Origin: Haliea alexandrii
GTDB lineage: Bacteria > Pseudomonadota > Gammaproteobacteria > Pseudomonadales > Halieaceae
DNA length: 64,000 nt
Assembly (NCBI RefSeq): GCF_003719295.1
Contig: NZ_RFLW01000004.1
Coordinates: 223,013 to 287,012 of the forward strand
Direction: 5' to 3'
Below the pieces are notes generated by a model. The model was not told the DNA's origin, did not search any database, and worked only from the letters and a program-made list of their open reading frames with translations. The position numbers were made by a program, and so were the translations under genes. Within the stretch, counting starts at the first letter, position 1. Each line of letters opens with the position of its first letter. This document shows, one piece after another, positions 8,042-18,217 of the stretch.

Positions 8042-10420
8042 TCAGTCACACCCACCGCTCAAGCTGTTCAACCAATTACGCACCAGCTCCACCGCTTCGT
8101 CGTGAATGATGCTGCGGCCGATTTCCGGCATGCGCACATTAGGCTCATTGGAGTTCATGCGGAATACAGCGATGGAGGCGTCTGCATTCCCCGGCACCAA
8201 GCCGTACTGCAGGCCACCCGAGCCTGCGCCCGCCGCAACCGGAGGCTTGCATACGCCGTAGGTCGCGTTCACTTCCCGCCAGAACTCGGTGAACATGCCG
8301 GAGTTGCTGGCAAAGCCACCGGGGCTGTGGCAGTGCGCGCAGTTGATATCCAGGTAAGCCTTCACCCGTGATTCCAGCGGCTTGGACACATCCTCCCAAT
8401 CAGGCGCCGTGTCGATTGCCGCGAGATCGGCGGGGAGGCCCACCAGAATGCCTTCGTCTGCCATGTGCGCCAACTGGTTCTTTACAGCGTCACCATACTG
8501 CCGGTCGCGATTGAGGAAGCGCGCCTTGGGGCCAATAGGGAGGTTGACGGTTTCCGTGTTGACACCACTGCCGGTTTCGGCCCGTGTGACACCGTGGCAG
8601 GTTTTGCAGCTGTTGGCATCCGGAATCACATAGTCAGTGCTGCGCGTACTGCCGTCGCTGTGTATCCACTCCAGTGAGCGGCGGCCACCGGCGACCGTCA
8701 GGTCCGCGCCGCTACCGTCCTCGCGCCAGATATAGGGCAGTGTGGCCCAGCCATCACGACGGTGAATCATCAAACGGGTTTCGATGATCACCTCGCCCGA
8801 TGCCGCATTGAGGAAATCGTTGGGCATGGTGAAGGTCTTCGCGATGATGGTGCCCACCGGGAAATCGAACACATTCTGCGCATTGTAGGCCGCCTGCAGA
8901 CCCTCGGGTACAAAGATGAAACGGTATTTGCTGGCGTAATCGGTGAACAGCGCACTGGTCAGCTCATAGCCCACTCCCGCGTTCGCGGCTGTGCGCGGCT
9001 CCAGGGCATCTGCAAACAGGTTGTAGCCGGCAAGTTCCCGACAGCTCACCTCGGTTGCATCGAAATTGGGGTCGGCACCCTCCGGCGTGCACAAGGCGGC
9101 AATTTCATCATCTGTCAGCGGGCGCTCGCCCTCGGCAATTTCCTCTGGCGTGTCCAGTTCAACTGCCGTCAATGAGGCATGGGCACAATTGAAGAAGGCG
9201 GGGTCCACGCTGGGACCACCGCCACCGGGCTGGAATACAACGCCCATGCGCACCGAATCCTTTTCCGAAACACAGATGCGGTCAGCACCCGGGAAGGCGC
9301 CTTCGGCTTCGCCCAGTCCGTCATAGACCACCTCGGGCAGACCATCCAGCCCGGCGAACAGGCCGGCCACATCCAGCGCAAGGTCCGCAGGCGCGTAGGC
9401 GTTGTTGCTGTAGAGGTTGTCGTGTACGTGAACGCGTCGGGGATCCGGGTCGTAAGTCACGTCATTGGTCGTGAGACCACTGATATCGTAGCTGACGATC
9501 GCGACCGCCATGGACTGGTTGTTCTCGATGCGGTTGCCGAAAATCTCCACGTCGTCGAAGGCCATGGCCAGGATGCCGGTACCCGCCGGCACCACGCCGA
9601 CAATATTACCCGCAGGGGCAAAGTTGGGCGTGTTGTTATCGCGAATGGTATTGTCGAAGATCCGTGCACGCGCGCCGTCCGTCGATAAGTTCGGCAAATC
9701 GAACACGAGAATGCCCCCCGTATTGTTCTCGGCGAGGTTGTCGTACACATCCGAGTCAGTGGAGTTCTCGATTTCGATACCGGCCACGTTCAGCGACACC
9801 GAGTTGCGGCGCACGATGATCTTGTCCGACTGCCCTACGTAAATACCGGCGTCACTGGCACCGATAACCACACAGTCCTCGATAAGCACATTCTTGGTCT
9901 GCACGGGATACAAGCCGTAGGCGCCGTTGTCCTCGCAGGCGCCGCAGGTCCACTCCACCCTCACAGAACGCAGGGTCACGCCGTTGGAAAACTTGAACTT
10001 GATTCCATCCGACGGGGCATCAATGACGGCAAAATCTTCCAGCACCACATTGTTGCTGGTCACCAGGATACTCTCGCCACCAGACACCTGGGTACCGAAG
10101 TCGAGCAGGGTTTCACCCTGGCCCTGGCCGCGTACGGTGACGTTATCGACATCCAGGGAGAGCTGCGCGTCCAGTGCGTATTCACCGGCGGGCAGCTCGA
10201 TGGTCTGCCCGGGCTCAACATTGATAAAGGCTTCTATCAGGCGACGCTGAAAGTCGTCTCCGGGCTCAACAATCACCAGGTTCGGGTCCGGCACTTCCTC
10301 CGGCGTCACCTCCGGCGGCACTACCGGGGCGGGGTCACTGCCGTCGGAGCACCCGATAAGTGCAGCGAGGCCCAGGACGAGAACAGCGGAGAGAGCAGGG
10401 GATCGGGCAAGTATCTTCAT
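8042..10420 (-). CDS. Lipoprotein fusing a parallel beta-helix domain to a diheme c-type cytochrome (SO2930-like)
   Basis: A 792-residue exported lipoprotein: hydrophobic N-terminus with lipobox LIGC and Cys24, followed by an acidic/Pro linker. Residues ~45-410 contain repeated short beta segments with Asn ladders (NNVVLEDFAVIDAPSDGIKF, NVLIEDCVVIG, IIVRRNSVSLN), as in right-handed parallel beta-helix proteins. Residues ~430-792 carry two haem c motifs, CKTCH (about 605) and CAHCH (about 694). They resemble the SO2930/HNE_0200 family cytochromes. In many proteobacteria I know these two families as separate neighbouring genes; here they are one chain. The role is unknown; surface electron transfer or polysaccharide-associated oxidation are guesses. 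GGAAG lies close before the ATG. Confidence 0.85.
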   Translation of the reverse strand: MKILARSPALSAVLVLGLAALIGCSDGSDPAPVVPPEVTPEEVPDPNLVIVEPGDDFQRRLIEAFINVEPGQTIELPAGEYALDAQLSLDVDNVTVRGQGQGETLLDFGTQVSGGESILVTSNNVVLEDFAVIDAPSDGIKFKFSNGVTLRSVRVEWTCGACEDNGAYGLYPVQTKNVLIEDCVVIGASDAGIYVGQSDKIIVRRNSVSLNVAGIEIENSTDSDVYDNLAENNTGGILVFDLPNLSTDGARARIFDNTIRDNNTPNFAPAGNIVGVVPAGTGILAMAFDDVEIFGNRIENNQSMAVAIVSYDISGLTTNDVTYDPDPRRVHVHDNLYSNNAYAPADLALDVAGLFAGLDGLPEVVYDGLGEAEGAFPGADRICVSEKDSVRMGVVFQPGGGGPSVDPAFFNCAHASLTAVELDTPEEIAEGERPLTDDEIAALCTPEGADPNFDATEVSCRELAGYNLFADALEPRTAANAGVGYELTSALFTDYASKYRFIFVPEGLQAAYNAQNVFDFPVGTIIAKTFTMPNDFLNAASGEVIIETRLMIHRRDGWATLPYIWREDGSGADLTVAGGRRSLEWIHSDGSTRSTDYVIPDANSCKTCHGVTRAETGSGVNTETVNLPIGPKARFLNRDRQYGDAVKNQLAHMADEGILVGLPADLAAIDTAPDWEDVSKPLESRVKAYLDINCAHCHSPGGFASNSGMFTEFWREVNATYGVCKPPVAAGAGSGGLQYGLVPGNADASIAVFRMNSNEPNVRMPEIGRSIIHDEAVELVRNWLNSLSGGCD

Positions 10421-10452
10421 CGTGCTTCCGTTTTATTATCTTTTATAGGGAA

Positions 10453-10477
10453 CCCTGCCTGTTTACCACAGGCAGGG
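10453..10477 (-). terminator. Hairpin downstream of the FKBP gene
   Basis: A 9-bp perfect stem (CCCTGCCTG / CAGGCAGGG) with a 7-base loop follows the stop of the FKBP gene. It sits in the leader of the next minus-strand gene, so it may separate the two transcripts. Only a weak U-rich stretch follows. Confidence 0.5.
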
Positions 10478-10494
10478 CAAAACACAAAGCGGCT

Positions 10495-10923
10495 TTAACC
10501 GATGGCAACCAGCTCGATATCGAAGGTAAGATCCTTGCCCGCCAGCGGGTGGTTGGCATCCAGTACCACCACGTCTTCGCCGACTTCGGCGACACGTACA
10601 GGGATCGCCTGGCCATCGGGCGTTTGCATTTGCAGCTGCAGACCCGGCTCCAACGGAATGTTTTCCGGTATCTGGGAGCGGGCAACCTCTTGGCGTGCTT
10701 CGTCGGCCGGTTGGCCGTAGGCGTCGTCGGCCGCGACGTTCACCTGCTTCTTGTCGCCCACCGTCATACCCTCAATGGCACGATCGAGGCCGGGGATAAT
10801 TTGCCCGGAACCCACCTCGAACTGCAGGGGGTCGCGGCCATCGCTGCTGTCGAATACGGTGCCATCGTCGAGGGTACCGGTGTAATGAATGCTGACGCTA
10901 TCGCCTGCTTTAGCTGCGCTCAT
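10495..10923 (-). CDS. FKBP-type peptidyl-prolyl cis-trans isomerase, SlyD/FkpB-like
   Basis: A 142-residue cytoplasmic isomerase. The start at 10923 is supported by AGGAG 7 bases upstream; the 43 extra residues of the longer frame lack FKBP similarity. It has an FKBP half-domain (VSIHYTGTLDDGTVFDSS), an inserted flap domain (VNVAADDAYG to VRVAEVGEDVVVLDANHPLAGK) and the closing strand LTFDIELVAIG, the SlyD/SlpA domain order. There is no His/Cys-rich metal-binding tail as in E. coli SlyD, so it is closer in form to FkpB. It would speed proline isomerisation and act as a folding helper. Confidence 0.92.
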   Translation of the reverse strand: MSAAKAGDSVSIHYTGTLDDGTVFDSSDGRDPLQFEVGSGQIIPGLDRAIEGMTVGDKKQVNVAADDAYGQPADEARQEVARSQIPENIPLEPGLQLQMQTPDGQAIPVRVAEVGEDVVVLDANHPLAGKDLTFDIELVAIG

Positions 10924-11172
10924 AGTGTGCTCCTGATGCGTAGGGAAAGGGGAAACTACGCAGTGCAGCGCGCAGTCACTCGCGAGCACCCCAGTGTAAC
11001 GGCTGTGCGGGCGATGTAAACCGGAGAGGCGGAAAACCTGCGCCCGCGCCACACTGGAACCCGAAACGGTAATATTGATACGGTGCCGCGCTGGCTACAG
11101 TATCCAATGGTCAGTATCTTGCGGGCAACGACCGGGAGTTGCCCGGTACACACCCGTTTCAGGAGCAGAGTC

Positions 11173-12141
11173 ATGATTGCGTTGGCAGCCGTTCTCATCG
11201 GCCTCGTTATACTGGTCTGGAGCGCAGACCGCTTTGTCTCGGGGGCGGCGGCAACGGCCTGGCACTTCAACGTTCCCCCCTTGCTCATCGGCATGGTGAT
11301 CATTGGTTTCGGCACCTCCGCACCGGAGATGGTGGTCTCGGCCATCGCCTCCAGCCAGGGCAACCCCGGCCTGGCGCTGGGCAACGCCTATGGATCCAAC
11401 ATCACCAACATTGCGCTGATTCTCGGTGTGACCGCCCTGCTCAGTCCACTTGCCGTGCATTCACAGATTCTGCGCAAGGAACTGCCTGTTCTGCTGGCGG
11501 TAACGGCGCTGGCGGCGTGGCAGGTGGCCGATGGGGTCATTACCCACGGCGAGGCTTTTGTCCTGCTGGGCGTGTTTACCCTGCTCATGGGCTGGACCAT
11601 CTACCAGGGACTGCGCGGCCCCGCCGACACCCTTGCCACCGAGGTCAGCGCTGAACACGAAAGCGCGGGGAACATGGCTCTCGGGCGCGCGCTGTTCTGG
11701 CTGTTCTTTGGCCTGGTGTTGCTGGTTGCGGCCTCGAGGCTGCTGGTTTGGGGCGCGGTACTGATTGCGCAGGGCCTGGGTGTCAGCGACCTCGTCATCG
11801 GCCTCACCATCGTCGCCATCGGCACCTCCCTGCCCGAGCTGGCATCGTCAGTGATTGCCGCGCGCAAGGGCGAGAGCGACATAGCGCTGGGCAACGTGAT
11901 CGGCTCCAACCTGTTCAACACACTCGCCGTGGTGGGCATTGCCGGTGGTATTGCCGAAATCACCGTGCCCCCCGAAGTGCTGGGACGCGACGTGCTCAGC
12001 ATGGGCGCGCTGGCCCTCCTGCTCTGCGTGATGGGTTATCGACGGCGCGGCCAGGGGCGCATCAACCGCGTGGAGGGCGCCCTGCTGATGCTGTGTTTCG
12101 TGGCTTACACGTGCTGGGTACTGTTAACCAGCGCTGCCTGA
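11173..12141 (+). CDS. Calcium/sodium antiporter (CaCA family, YrbG-like)
   Basis: A 322-residue inner-membrane exchanger. It shows the two inverted alpha-repeats of CaCA proteins: GFGTSAPEMVVS with GNAYGSNITNIALILG, and AIGTSLPELASS with GNVIGSNLFNTLAVVG. The acidic residues in these repeats bind the cations. ATG at 11173 is chosen because AGGAG lies 7 bases upstream and the first membrane segment begins directly. Its 3' end overlaps the convergent GGDEF/EAL gene by 18 bases. It would use the Na+ gradient to export Ca2+, by analogy with the family. Confidence 0.93.
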   Translation: MIALAAVLIGLVILVWSADRFVSGAAATAWHFNVPPLLIGMVIIGFGTSAPEMVVSAIASSQGNPGLALGNAYGSNITNIALILGVTALLSPLAVHSQILRKELPVLLAVTALAAWQVADGVITHGEAFVLLGVFTLLMGWTIYQGLRGPADTLATEVSAEHESAGNMALGRALFWLFFGLVLLVAASRLLVWGAVLIAQGLGVSDLVIGLTIVAIGTSLPELASSVIAARKGESDIALGNVIGSNLFNTLAVVGIAGGIAEITVPPEVLGRDVLSMGALALLLCVMGYRRRGQGRINRVEGALLMLCFVAYTCWVLLTSAA

Positions 12142-15100
12142 GGTGATTTGACGCAGCAGTGCCTCGAACTCGCTGGCGGGGAGCGGCTTGCTGAAATAGT
12201 AGCCCTGGAAGTCGTCGCAGCCGTTATCCTTGAGGAACTGCCACTGCGCCTCCGTTTCCACACCCTCGGCGATTGTGCGAAAACCCAGCCCCCGAGCCAC
12301 ACCGATAATGGCCAGCGCGATCGCCTGGTCCTCGGCATCTTCTGCCACACCGTCAACAAAACTCTTGTCGATCTTCAGTTTCTGTACCGGATACCGCTTC
12401 AGGTAGCTCAGCGACGAGTATCCCGTGCCGAAATCGTCAATCGAGAGCACGACGCCCCGGCGGTGCAGATCGGCGAGTGTTGCCAGGGTTTTGCCGGAAC
12501 TTTCCATGGCGATACGCTCAGTCAGCTCCAGATCGAGAAGTCCCGCAGGGACCCCCGCATCGGCAAGCATCTGGCTTACCATATCGGCAAAGTCGTCGCG
12601 GTAGATCTGCACCGCTGAAAGATTCACGGCCACAGGCCCCACGGCTAGCCCCGCCGCCTGCCACAGCGCCTGCTGCGCAATGGCAGTACGCAGTACCCAA
12701 CTGCCTATGTCGAGTATCAGCCCGCTCTCTTCCGCGATCGGGATAAACCGCGAGGGCGGCACGAAGCCCATTGTCGCGTGCTGCCAGCGAATAAGCGCCT
12801 CTACCCCTGTAACCTCGCCGGTGGTAAGGCTTACCTGCGGCTGGTAGTGCAGGCTGAGGTCCCCGTTGGCCAGGGCTTCCCTGAGCTGGTTCTCGATCTG
12901 CAGGGTTTCATGCGCGTGCACGCGCATCTCGTCCTCAAAGACACAGAACGCGTTGCGCCCCGCCAGCTTGGCCCGGGAAAGGGCGGCGTCGGCTGACTGC
13001 GTGAGCTGATCCAAGTCCCTGCCATGTTCAGGGAAACAGGCAATGCCGATGCTGGCAGTAACGCTGAGACGGTGCGCATCGAGTGCGAGCGGCTCGGCAA
13101 TCAGGCGCAGCAACCGCACCGCCATAGCGGCCGCCTCGGCCTGTCCTGAGCCAGGCAACAGCAGGAAGAACTCATCGCCCCCCATGCGACACAGTGTGGC
13201 CTCCAGGTTCAACTCCGCTGTGAGCCGGTTGGACAGCGCCTTGAGTACACCATCACCCACTGCAAGGCCCAGCGATTCATTGATCAGCTGGAAACGGTCG
13301 AGGTCTATATACAACAGGGCCAGCGGCGCCGAGCTGGCCGCAGCCGAGTTCACCGCAAACCGGGTTCTCTCATGCAGTAATTCACGGTTGGGTAAGCCTG
13401 TCAGGGGGTCGTAGTTGCTCAGGAAAAGGATGCGATCGCGGTTGTCCCGGTGCTCGGTGATATCGGTGGATATTCCGCACAGCGCATAGACCTTGCCGTC
13501 CGCATCACGCAGGGGAATCTTCACCGACCAGAAAACGCGACTCTTGCCCGTGCTCCTCACGGTATCGACTTCCTCACGTTCCTGTAAGATTCCCGAAGTC
13601 AGCACCTTCCGGTCGCTCTCGCGGATGCGCGCCACACTTTCGGGTTCGAGCAGCTCCTCGTCGCCGCGCCCGATCAATTGCTCGCGCTCGATGCCCCAGG
13701 TCGCAAGTACCTGTTGATTGACGAACAGGTATTTACCGTCGAGGTCCTTCAGGTATATGCAGGCCCCGACATTTTCCAAGATGGTCGACAGCAGCGATTC
13801 GCTATCTCGAATCGCCTTCTCAAAATTCGCGCGCTGCTCCTCGCGGTCAAAGTTGTTCAGCGCAAAGCTGATATCGGCGCTCATCTCGCGCAGCAGGTCC
13901 ATCGCTTCATCGTCGAATACATTGCGGTGGGCGTGGTAGACGCTGAGCACAGCGAAAGGCTTGCCACCGCGAGGGATGGGGAAGGCGGCTGACGAGCGCC
14001 AGCCGAACTCGCGGGCACGGTCATGCCAAGGTTCAGTCAGGGAAGGATCGAGGTAGTCGTTGACGACTACGGGCCGATTTTCGCGTGCGGCGGTGGCCAT
14101 GGACCCACTCCCGCCGGGATGGTCTGTGTGAATCGACAGGGACTTGCTGTCGAAATATTCGCTCCCCTCACCCGTGCCGGCAACTCCGATGATGTCACCC
14201 GTATCGGGATCAATCCGGCCGACCCAAGCCAGAGTAAAGCCACCGAATCGAACCGCGACATTGCACACCAGCGGCATGAGGTCTGCCTCGCTGTCCATGC
14301 GCACGATTGCCTGGTTCACCTCGCTCAGTGCGTGATAGAGGTTCGCTAGCCGCTCCGCACGCCGGTCGCTGCGGTCTCGCCCACGAGCAATCACCAGCAC
14401 CAGCAGGGCGAGCGCCAGGCTGGCGGCACCGCCCGCCATGAACATCATCGAGGAACGGCCTGACGCGAGCACCGCGGCACGGAAGGCGGGCGTAGAGCTC
14501 ACGTAAAAGGTCCAGCGACGAGTGCCCACGGTCAGGCTGCGCTCGATCTGGACCTCGCCACTCGCACCGCGCTCCGCATGGGAAACCGCGTCAGACAGGT
14601 AGAGAAGGCTCTCGGGATCTGCCGGGTCGCCATCAAAAATATCGAAATCCAGACCAGCATTGATTTCCCTCGCCATACCGCCAATCAAGTCCCGGACGCG
14701 AAAGGGTACATCGACGTAGCCGGTAATCCGCTCGCGCCGGGCTGCGAGGGTGTCCGGAACTGCGGATGCACCATAAATGGGCATATACATGACAAAAGAG
14801 GGTGACCCCGGTTGCACCGGTTGCTGGAAGTCGTCACCGCTCTGGTCCTGAACCAATTGCAGGGGCCGGGTAATGACGATCTCGCCGAGGTCACGTGCCT
14901 TTTCGGCCGCGGCACGTGCCACCGGAATCTGGTAAATGTCCAGACCGATGGCACGGAGGTTGGCGCCCGCCATCGGCTCGATATAGGCAATAGGCGCGAG
15001 CCAGTCAGCGTCACCGGGGGGCCGAATATCGTAATCCACCGGCAGCTGCGCCCTCATCACCTCCAGGTGTTTGTCGATACCGCTGCGCGGCACCAATTGC

Positions 15101-15429
15101 ACCCAGGCGACGCCCTGCAGCCCGGCGAGCTCCGAGGTGGCATTGAGGGCCCGTGTGTATGCCAGAAACTCCGGGTATTCGACGCTCTCCGAACCCTGGA
15201 AATAGCCCTGCAGGCCGCGCATTACAACGGAGTAGGCGTGCAGCTGATTCTCAGCCACCGCCACCAGGCGCTCCGCCTCGGCACTGAACGCGGAGTGCAG
15301 CAACACCTGTTCTCGCCGGTGGTTGTGCTGCCACATGGCGATGGTGAGAGCCGTGCCCAGAAACAACACAAATACCGACAACAGGGCCGGTACGAGGTTG
15401 TTTGAGCCGTTTTCCTTAACTACGTTCAT
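12124..15429 (-). CDS. Membrane-bound CHASE-GAF-PAS-GGDEF-EAL cyclic-di-GMP protein
   Basis: About 1101 residues from the ATG at 15429; the start is uncertain since no good ribosome site precedes it, but a transmembrane helix follows at ~13-33. Residues ~45-290 are a periplasmic CHASE sensor; a second membrane helix is at ~326-348. Then come a GAF domain (~355-520) and a PAS domain (~535-655, ILENVGACIYLKDLDGKY). A GGDEF domain (~665-830) has the intact motif GGDEF. An EAL domain (~845-1090) has intact EAL, DDFGTGYSS and KIDKSFV. Both the diguanylate cyclase and phosphodiesterase signatures are complete, so either activity is possible. It probably links an external small-molecule signal to biofilm or motility. 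The 3' end overlaps the antiporter gene. Confidence 0.92.
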   Translation of the reverse strand: MNVVKENGSNNLVPALLSVFVLFLGTALTIAMWQHNHRREQVLLHSAFSAEAERLVAVAENQLHAYSVVMRGLQGYFQGSESVEYPEFLAYTRALNATSELAGLQGVAWVQLVPRSGIDKHLEVMRAQLPVDYDIRPPGDADWLAPIAYIEPMAGANLRAIGLDIYQIPVARAAAEKARDLGEIVITRPLQLVQDQSGDDFQQPVQPGSPSFVMYMPIYGASAVPDTLAARRERITGYVDVPFRVRDLIGGMAREINAGLDFDIFDGDPADPESLLYLSDAVSHAERGASGEVQIERSLTVGTRRWTFYVSSTPAFRAAVLASGRSSMMFMAGGAASLALALLVLVIARGRDRSDRRAERLANLYHALSEVNQAIVRMDSEADLMPLVCNVAVRFGGFTLAWVGRIDPDTGDIIGVAGTGEGSEYFDSKSLSIHTDHPGGSGSMATAARENRPVVVNDYLDPSLTEPWHDRAREFGWRSSAAFPIPRGGKPFAVLSVYHAHRNVFDDEAMDLLREMSADISFALNNFDREEQRANFEKAIRDSESLLSTILENVGACIYLKDLDGKYLFVNQQVLATWGIEREQLIGRGDEELLEPESVARIRESDRKVLTSGILQEREEVDTVRSTGKSRVFWSVKIPLRDADGKVYALCGISTDITEHRDNRDRILFLSNYDPLTGLPNRELLHERTRFAVNSAAASSAPLALLYIDLDRFQLINESLGLAVGDGVLKALSNRLTAELNLEATLCRMGGDEFFLLLPGSGQAEAAAMAVRLLRLIAEPLALDAHRLSVTASIGIACFPEHGRDLDQLTQSADAALSRAKLAGRNAFCVFEDEMRVHAHETLQIENQLREALANGDLSLHYQPQVSLTTGEVTGVEALIRWQHATMGFVPPSRFIPIAEESGLILDIGSWVLRTAIAQQALWQAAGLAVGPVAVNLSAVQIYRDDFADMVSQMLADAGVPAGLLDLELTERIAMESSGKTLATLADLHRRGVVLSIDDFGTGYSSLSYLKRYPVQKLKIDKSFVDGVAEDAEDQAIALAIIGVARGLGFRTIAEGVETEAQWQFLKDNGCDDFQGYYFSKPLPASEFEALLRQITSGSAG

Positions 15430-15768
15430 GGCAATTGCCGCAGCGCGGCATCGCCCTCCCTTTTGGCGCTGACTGCATCGCATGTAAGCACGGGTAACAA
15501 AACCCCGCAATCACTGTTGCTGGTATTCGTCATTTTCACTCTGGCAAGCGCACCAATTTGGCTCATTCGACTATCCGGCAGGGGCTATCGCGACACGGGC
15601 GTAAATTTTTACACCTCCGGTACTTGACGCCACAGGCACAAGCAAAGTTAAACTGCGGTTGCAGGTTTTCGATAACACACAATAACTGCACAAGCCAACA
15701 CACCGTGTTGGCCAGGGTACCCAGGCGCCCCTCCGGGACGCTCATAATAACGATTACGGAGCCTTACC
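15430..15768. other. 339-bp divergent intergenic region
   Basis: It separates the cyclic-di-GMP gene from the second TonB receptor. I see one weak candidate promoter (15624-15653) and no convincing small gene. Most of it lacks recognisable structure. Confidence 0.6.
15624..15653 (+). promoter_or_regulatory. Candidate promoter of the TonB receptor gene
   Basis: TTGACG at 15624-15629 is 5/6 to the -35 consensus. The possible -10 elements 17-18 bp downstream (GTTAAA or TTAAAC) match only 3/6. It lies about 115 bases before the ATG at 15769. Confidence 0.35.
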
Positions 15769-18198
15769 ATGCCGAGATACATGCACACCCCCATTGCGGC
15801 CGCATTGATTGCCGCTACATCGTTTCCGTTCATCTCCCTGGCTCAGGCCCAGAATCTGGCACTGGAAGAAGTCGTGGTCACCGCACAGCGCCGGGAAACG
15901 CTGTTGCAGGAAACGCCCATTGCCGTCACGGCATTCAACGCCGAGCAGATCGCCGACCTCGGCATTTACAACGTGACCGACCTCAACGGGTTCGTACCGA
16001 ACACCAACGTGCAGAAGCAACCGTCTTCCAACTCGAACATGTCCATCTACATTCGCGGTGTGGGCAGTGGCGAAACCTCACTGATGACCGATCCGAAGAC
16101 CAGTTTCTACCTCGACGGCGTCTACATGAGCAAAACGGTCGGCGCAATTTTTGATATCGTCGACCTGCAGTCCATCGAAGTGCTGCGCGGCCCCCAGGGA
16201 ACACTGTTCGGGCGCAATAGCACCGGGGGCGCCATTAACGTGACCACGCGCAAGCCCACCGGCGAATTCGGGGGACGGCTTGAGGCGAGCGTGGGCAACG
16301 ACGGTTATCGCCGCGTTACAGGCTCTGTCGACCTGCCGCAAATGGCGGACATGCTGTCGGTGAAAATCTCCGGCAGCAAAATGGAATACGACGGCTGGGC
16401 CACCAACGACTTCCCCGGCGTCAACCCGGATCTGGCAAGCGAGGACAACTCGTCTTACCGCCTGGCGCTGCGCCTGGAACCCACCGATGGCCTGACCATC
16501 GACTACGCCTACGATGACACCGACAACACCGGGGTACCAACACCTTTTCAGGTCACCAAGGTAAAAGACTCGATCTACAACGGATTTACCACAACGCCGT
16601 TCCCCTACACGTTCCTGGGCGGCGAGATTTTCCAGCAGATGGCGGCAACCGTGGGTGACCCCACCAAGCGCCGCGAACAGTTCACCCTGGAAGGGTCCAG
16701 CGAAGAGTGGCTGGAGGTGCAGGGCCACAACCTGACCGTGGCCTGGGAGCTGGAACCATTCACACTGAAATACATCTATGCCAACCGCGACACCGACTCC
16801 GGGTACGACTCCACCGACCTCGACGGCGGCGCTTACACCATGCGTGACCTGTTCTACGGCGGTGGCGCGGAAATCCCCACCCAAGGCTTCCAGGCCGGCA
16901 TCCCCGAAGGCTGGATTGAAATGGAGAGCCATGAGTTCCAGATCATCGGCGATGCATTTAATGACCGCCTGCAGTACACCGTGGGCGTATTCCTCTTCGA
17001 GGAAGAAGTCTATCAGGACAACCCGCAAAGCTTCGTACTACCGATCAATTTCCTGGTAGACAGTGCCGTAGGCGGTGCCTTTATCGGAGCGGGTTTCTGT
17101 GACGACTTCGGCACCGGCCCGGTCTGCCAGGGCAGCCAGCGGCTGCCGCTGCCCTTCCCGTTCCCGGGTGCTGATCCCAACCTGAACGGCTTCCAGGACT
17201 TCATCTACGGGCAGACCTCCGAGTCCACGGCGGTGTATGGCCAGGCAACCTACTCCCTGACCGACCAGCTGGATATCACCGCCGGCTTGCGTTACACCGA
17301 GGATGATCGCGAAGCCTTCCTGTTCAATGAAGGCTTGAACCATGTCAGCTTCGATGACCGGTTCACCAACGAAGACACCTGGGACAACATCAGCTACCTG
17401 CTGACGGCCAACTACTCGATCAGCCCGGACATGAACGTCTACGCTACCTACTCCACGGGCTACAACGGCGGTGGCTTCAACAGCCGGGCATCCAGTGCCA
17501 CGGCCTGGGAAGAGCCCTACGAAGAGGAGACACTGGACTCCTACGAGCTGGGCATGAAGTCCGACTGGCTGGACCGCCGCCTGCGCGTCAACGGTGCGGT
17601 GTTCTACAACAACTACAAGGATATGCAGATCGCGGTGTTTGAAGCCGGCAGTGGCGGCGCCTCCAGCCGCATCACCAACGCCGGTGAAGCGACCTACATG
17701 GGCCTTGAGCTGGAAGTGATCGCACTGCTGACCGAAACCGTGTCCGTGGACATGAACTACGGCTATCTCGATGCGGAGTTCGACGAGTACAACGCCCGTA
17801 ACCCGGTGACCAACCAGATTGAGAACATCAAGGATGTGGTTACCGTCACGCGTGCGCCCGAGAACACCGCGTCGCTCGGCCTGCAGTACTCCACCGCCAA
17901 CACTGGCATGGGGCGCCTGAGTGCTCGACTGGATGTCGCCTACACCGACAGCATGGTTTTTCACCCTTTCCAGAACACGTTTGACGCGTCCGAGGCGCGC
18001 ACCCTGCTCAACGCACGCATCACACTGGATGAACTCAGCATGGGCGAGAACGGCGACCTGCGCCTGTCAGCCTGGGTGCGTAACCTGACCGACAAAGAGT
18101 ACCGCGAGTGGGGTATCGACTTCGGCACACTCGGCTGGGCCGGCAACACCTGGGGGCAGCCGCGCACCTTCGGCTTCGACGCGGTGTACACCTTCTAG
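15769..18198 (+). CDS. TonB-dependent receptor (large, substrate unknown)
   Basis: An 809-residue outer-membrane receptor. The signal peptide is residues 1-27 (cut after AQA). A TonB box-like LEEVVVTAQRR precedes a plug domain with IRGVGSG, FYLDGVYM and IEVLRGPQGTLFGRNSTGGAINV. The barrel ends in FGFDAVYTF with a terminal Phe. The RGPQGTLFGRN type of plug belongs to the broad group of receptors that sphingomonads and Halieaceae use for organic substrates as well as siderophores. No iron genes or Fur box flank it. GGAG lies 7 bases before ATG. Neighbours (M1 aminopeptidase lipoprotein and peptide ABC importer) allow, but do not show, a role in peptide uptake. Confidence 0.92.
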   Translation: MPRYMHTPIAAALIAATSFPFISLAQAQNLALEEVVVTAQRRETLLQETPIAVTAFNAEQIADLGIYNVTDLNGFVPNTNVQKQPSSNSNMSIYIRGVGSGETSLMTDPKTSFYLDGVYMSKTVGAIFDIVDLQSIEVLRGPQGTLFGRNSTGGAINVTTRKPTGEFGGRLEASVGNDGYRRVTGSVDLPQMADMLSVKISGSKMEYDGWATNDFPGVNPDLASEDNSSYRLALRLEPTDGLTIDYAYDDTDNTGVPTPFQVTKVKDSIYNGFTTTPFPYTFLGGEIFQQMAATVGDPTKRREQFTLEGSSEEWLEVQGHNLTVAWELEPFTLKYIYANRDTDSGYDSTDLDGGAYTMRDLFYGGGAEIPTQGFQAGIPEGWIEMESHEFQIIGDAFNDRLQYTVGVFLFEEEVYQDNPQSFVLPINFLVDSAVGGAFIGAGFCDDFGTGPVCQGSQRLPLPFPFPGADPNLNGFQDFIYGQTSESTAVYGQATYSLTDQLDITAGLRYTEDDREAFLFNEGLNHVSFDDRFTNEDTWDNISYLLTANYSISPDMNVYATYSTGYNGGGFNSRASSATAWEEPYEEETLDSYELGMKSDWLDRRLRVNGAVFYNNYKDMQIAVFEAGSGGASSRITNAGEATYMGLELEVIALLTETVSVDMNYGYLDAEFDEYNARNPVTNQIENIKDVVTVTRAPENTASLGLQYSTANTGMGRLSARLDVAYTDSMVFHPFQNTFDASEARTLLNARITLDELSMGENGDLRLSAWVRNLTDKEYREWGIDFGTLGWAGNTWGQPRTFGFDAVYTF

Positions 18199-18217
18199 CG
18201 TTTATCGCGCGAACTGC

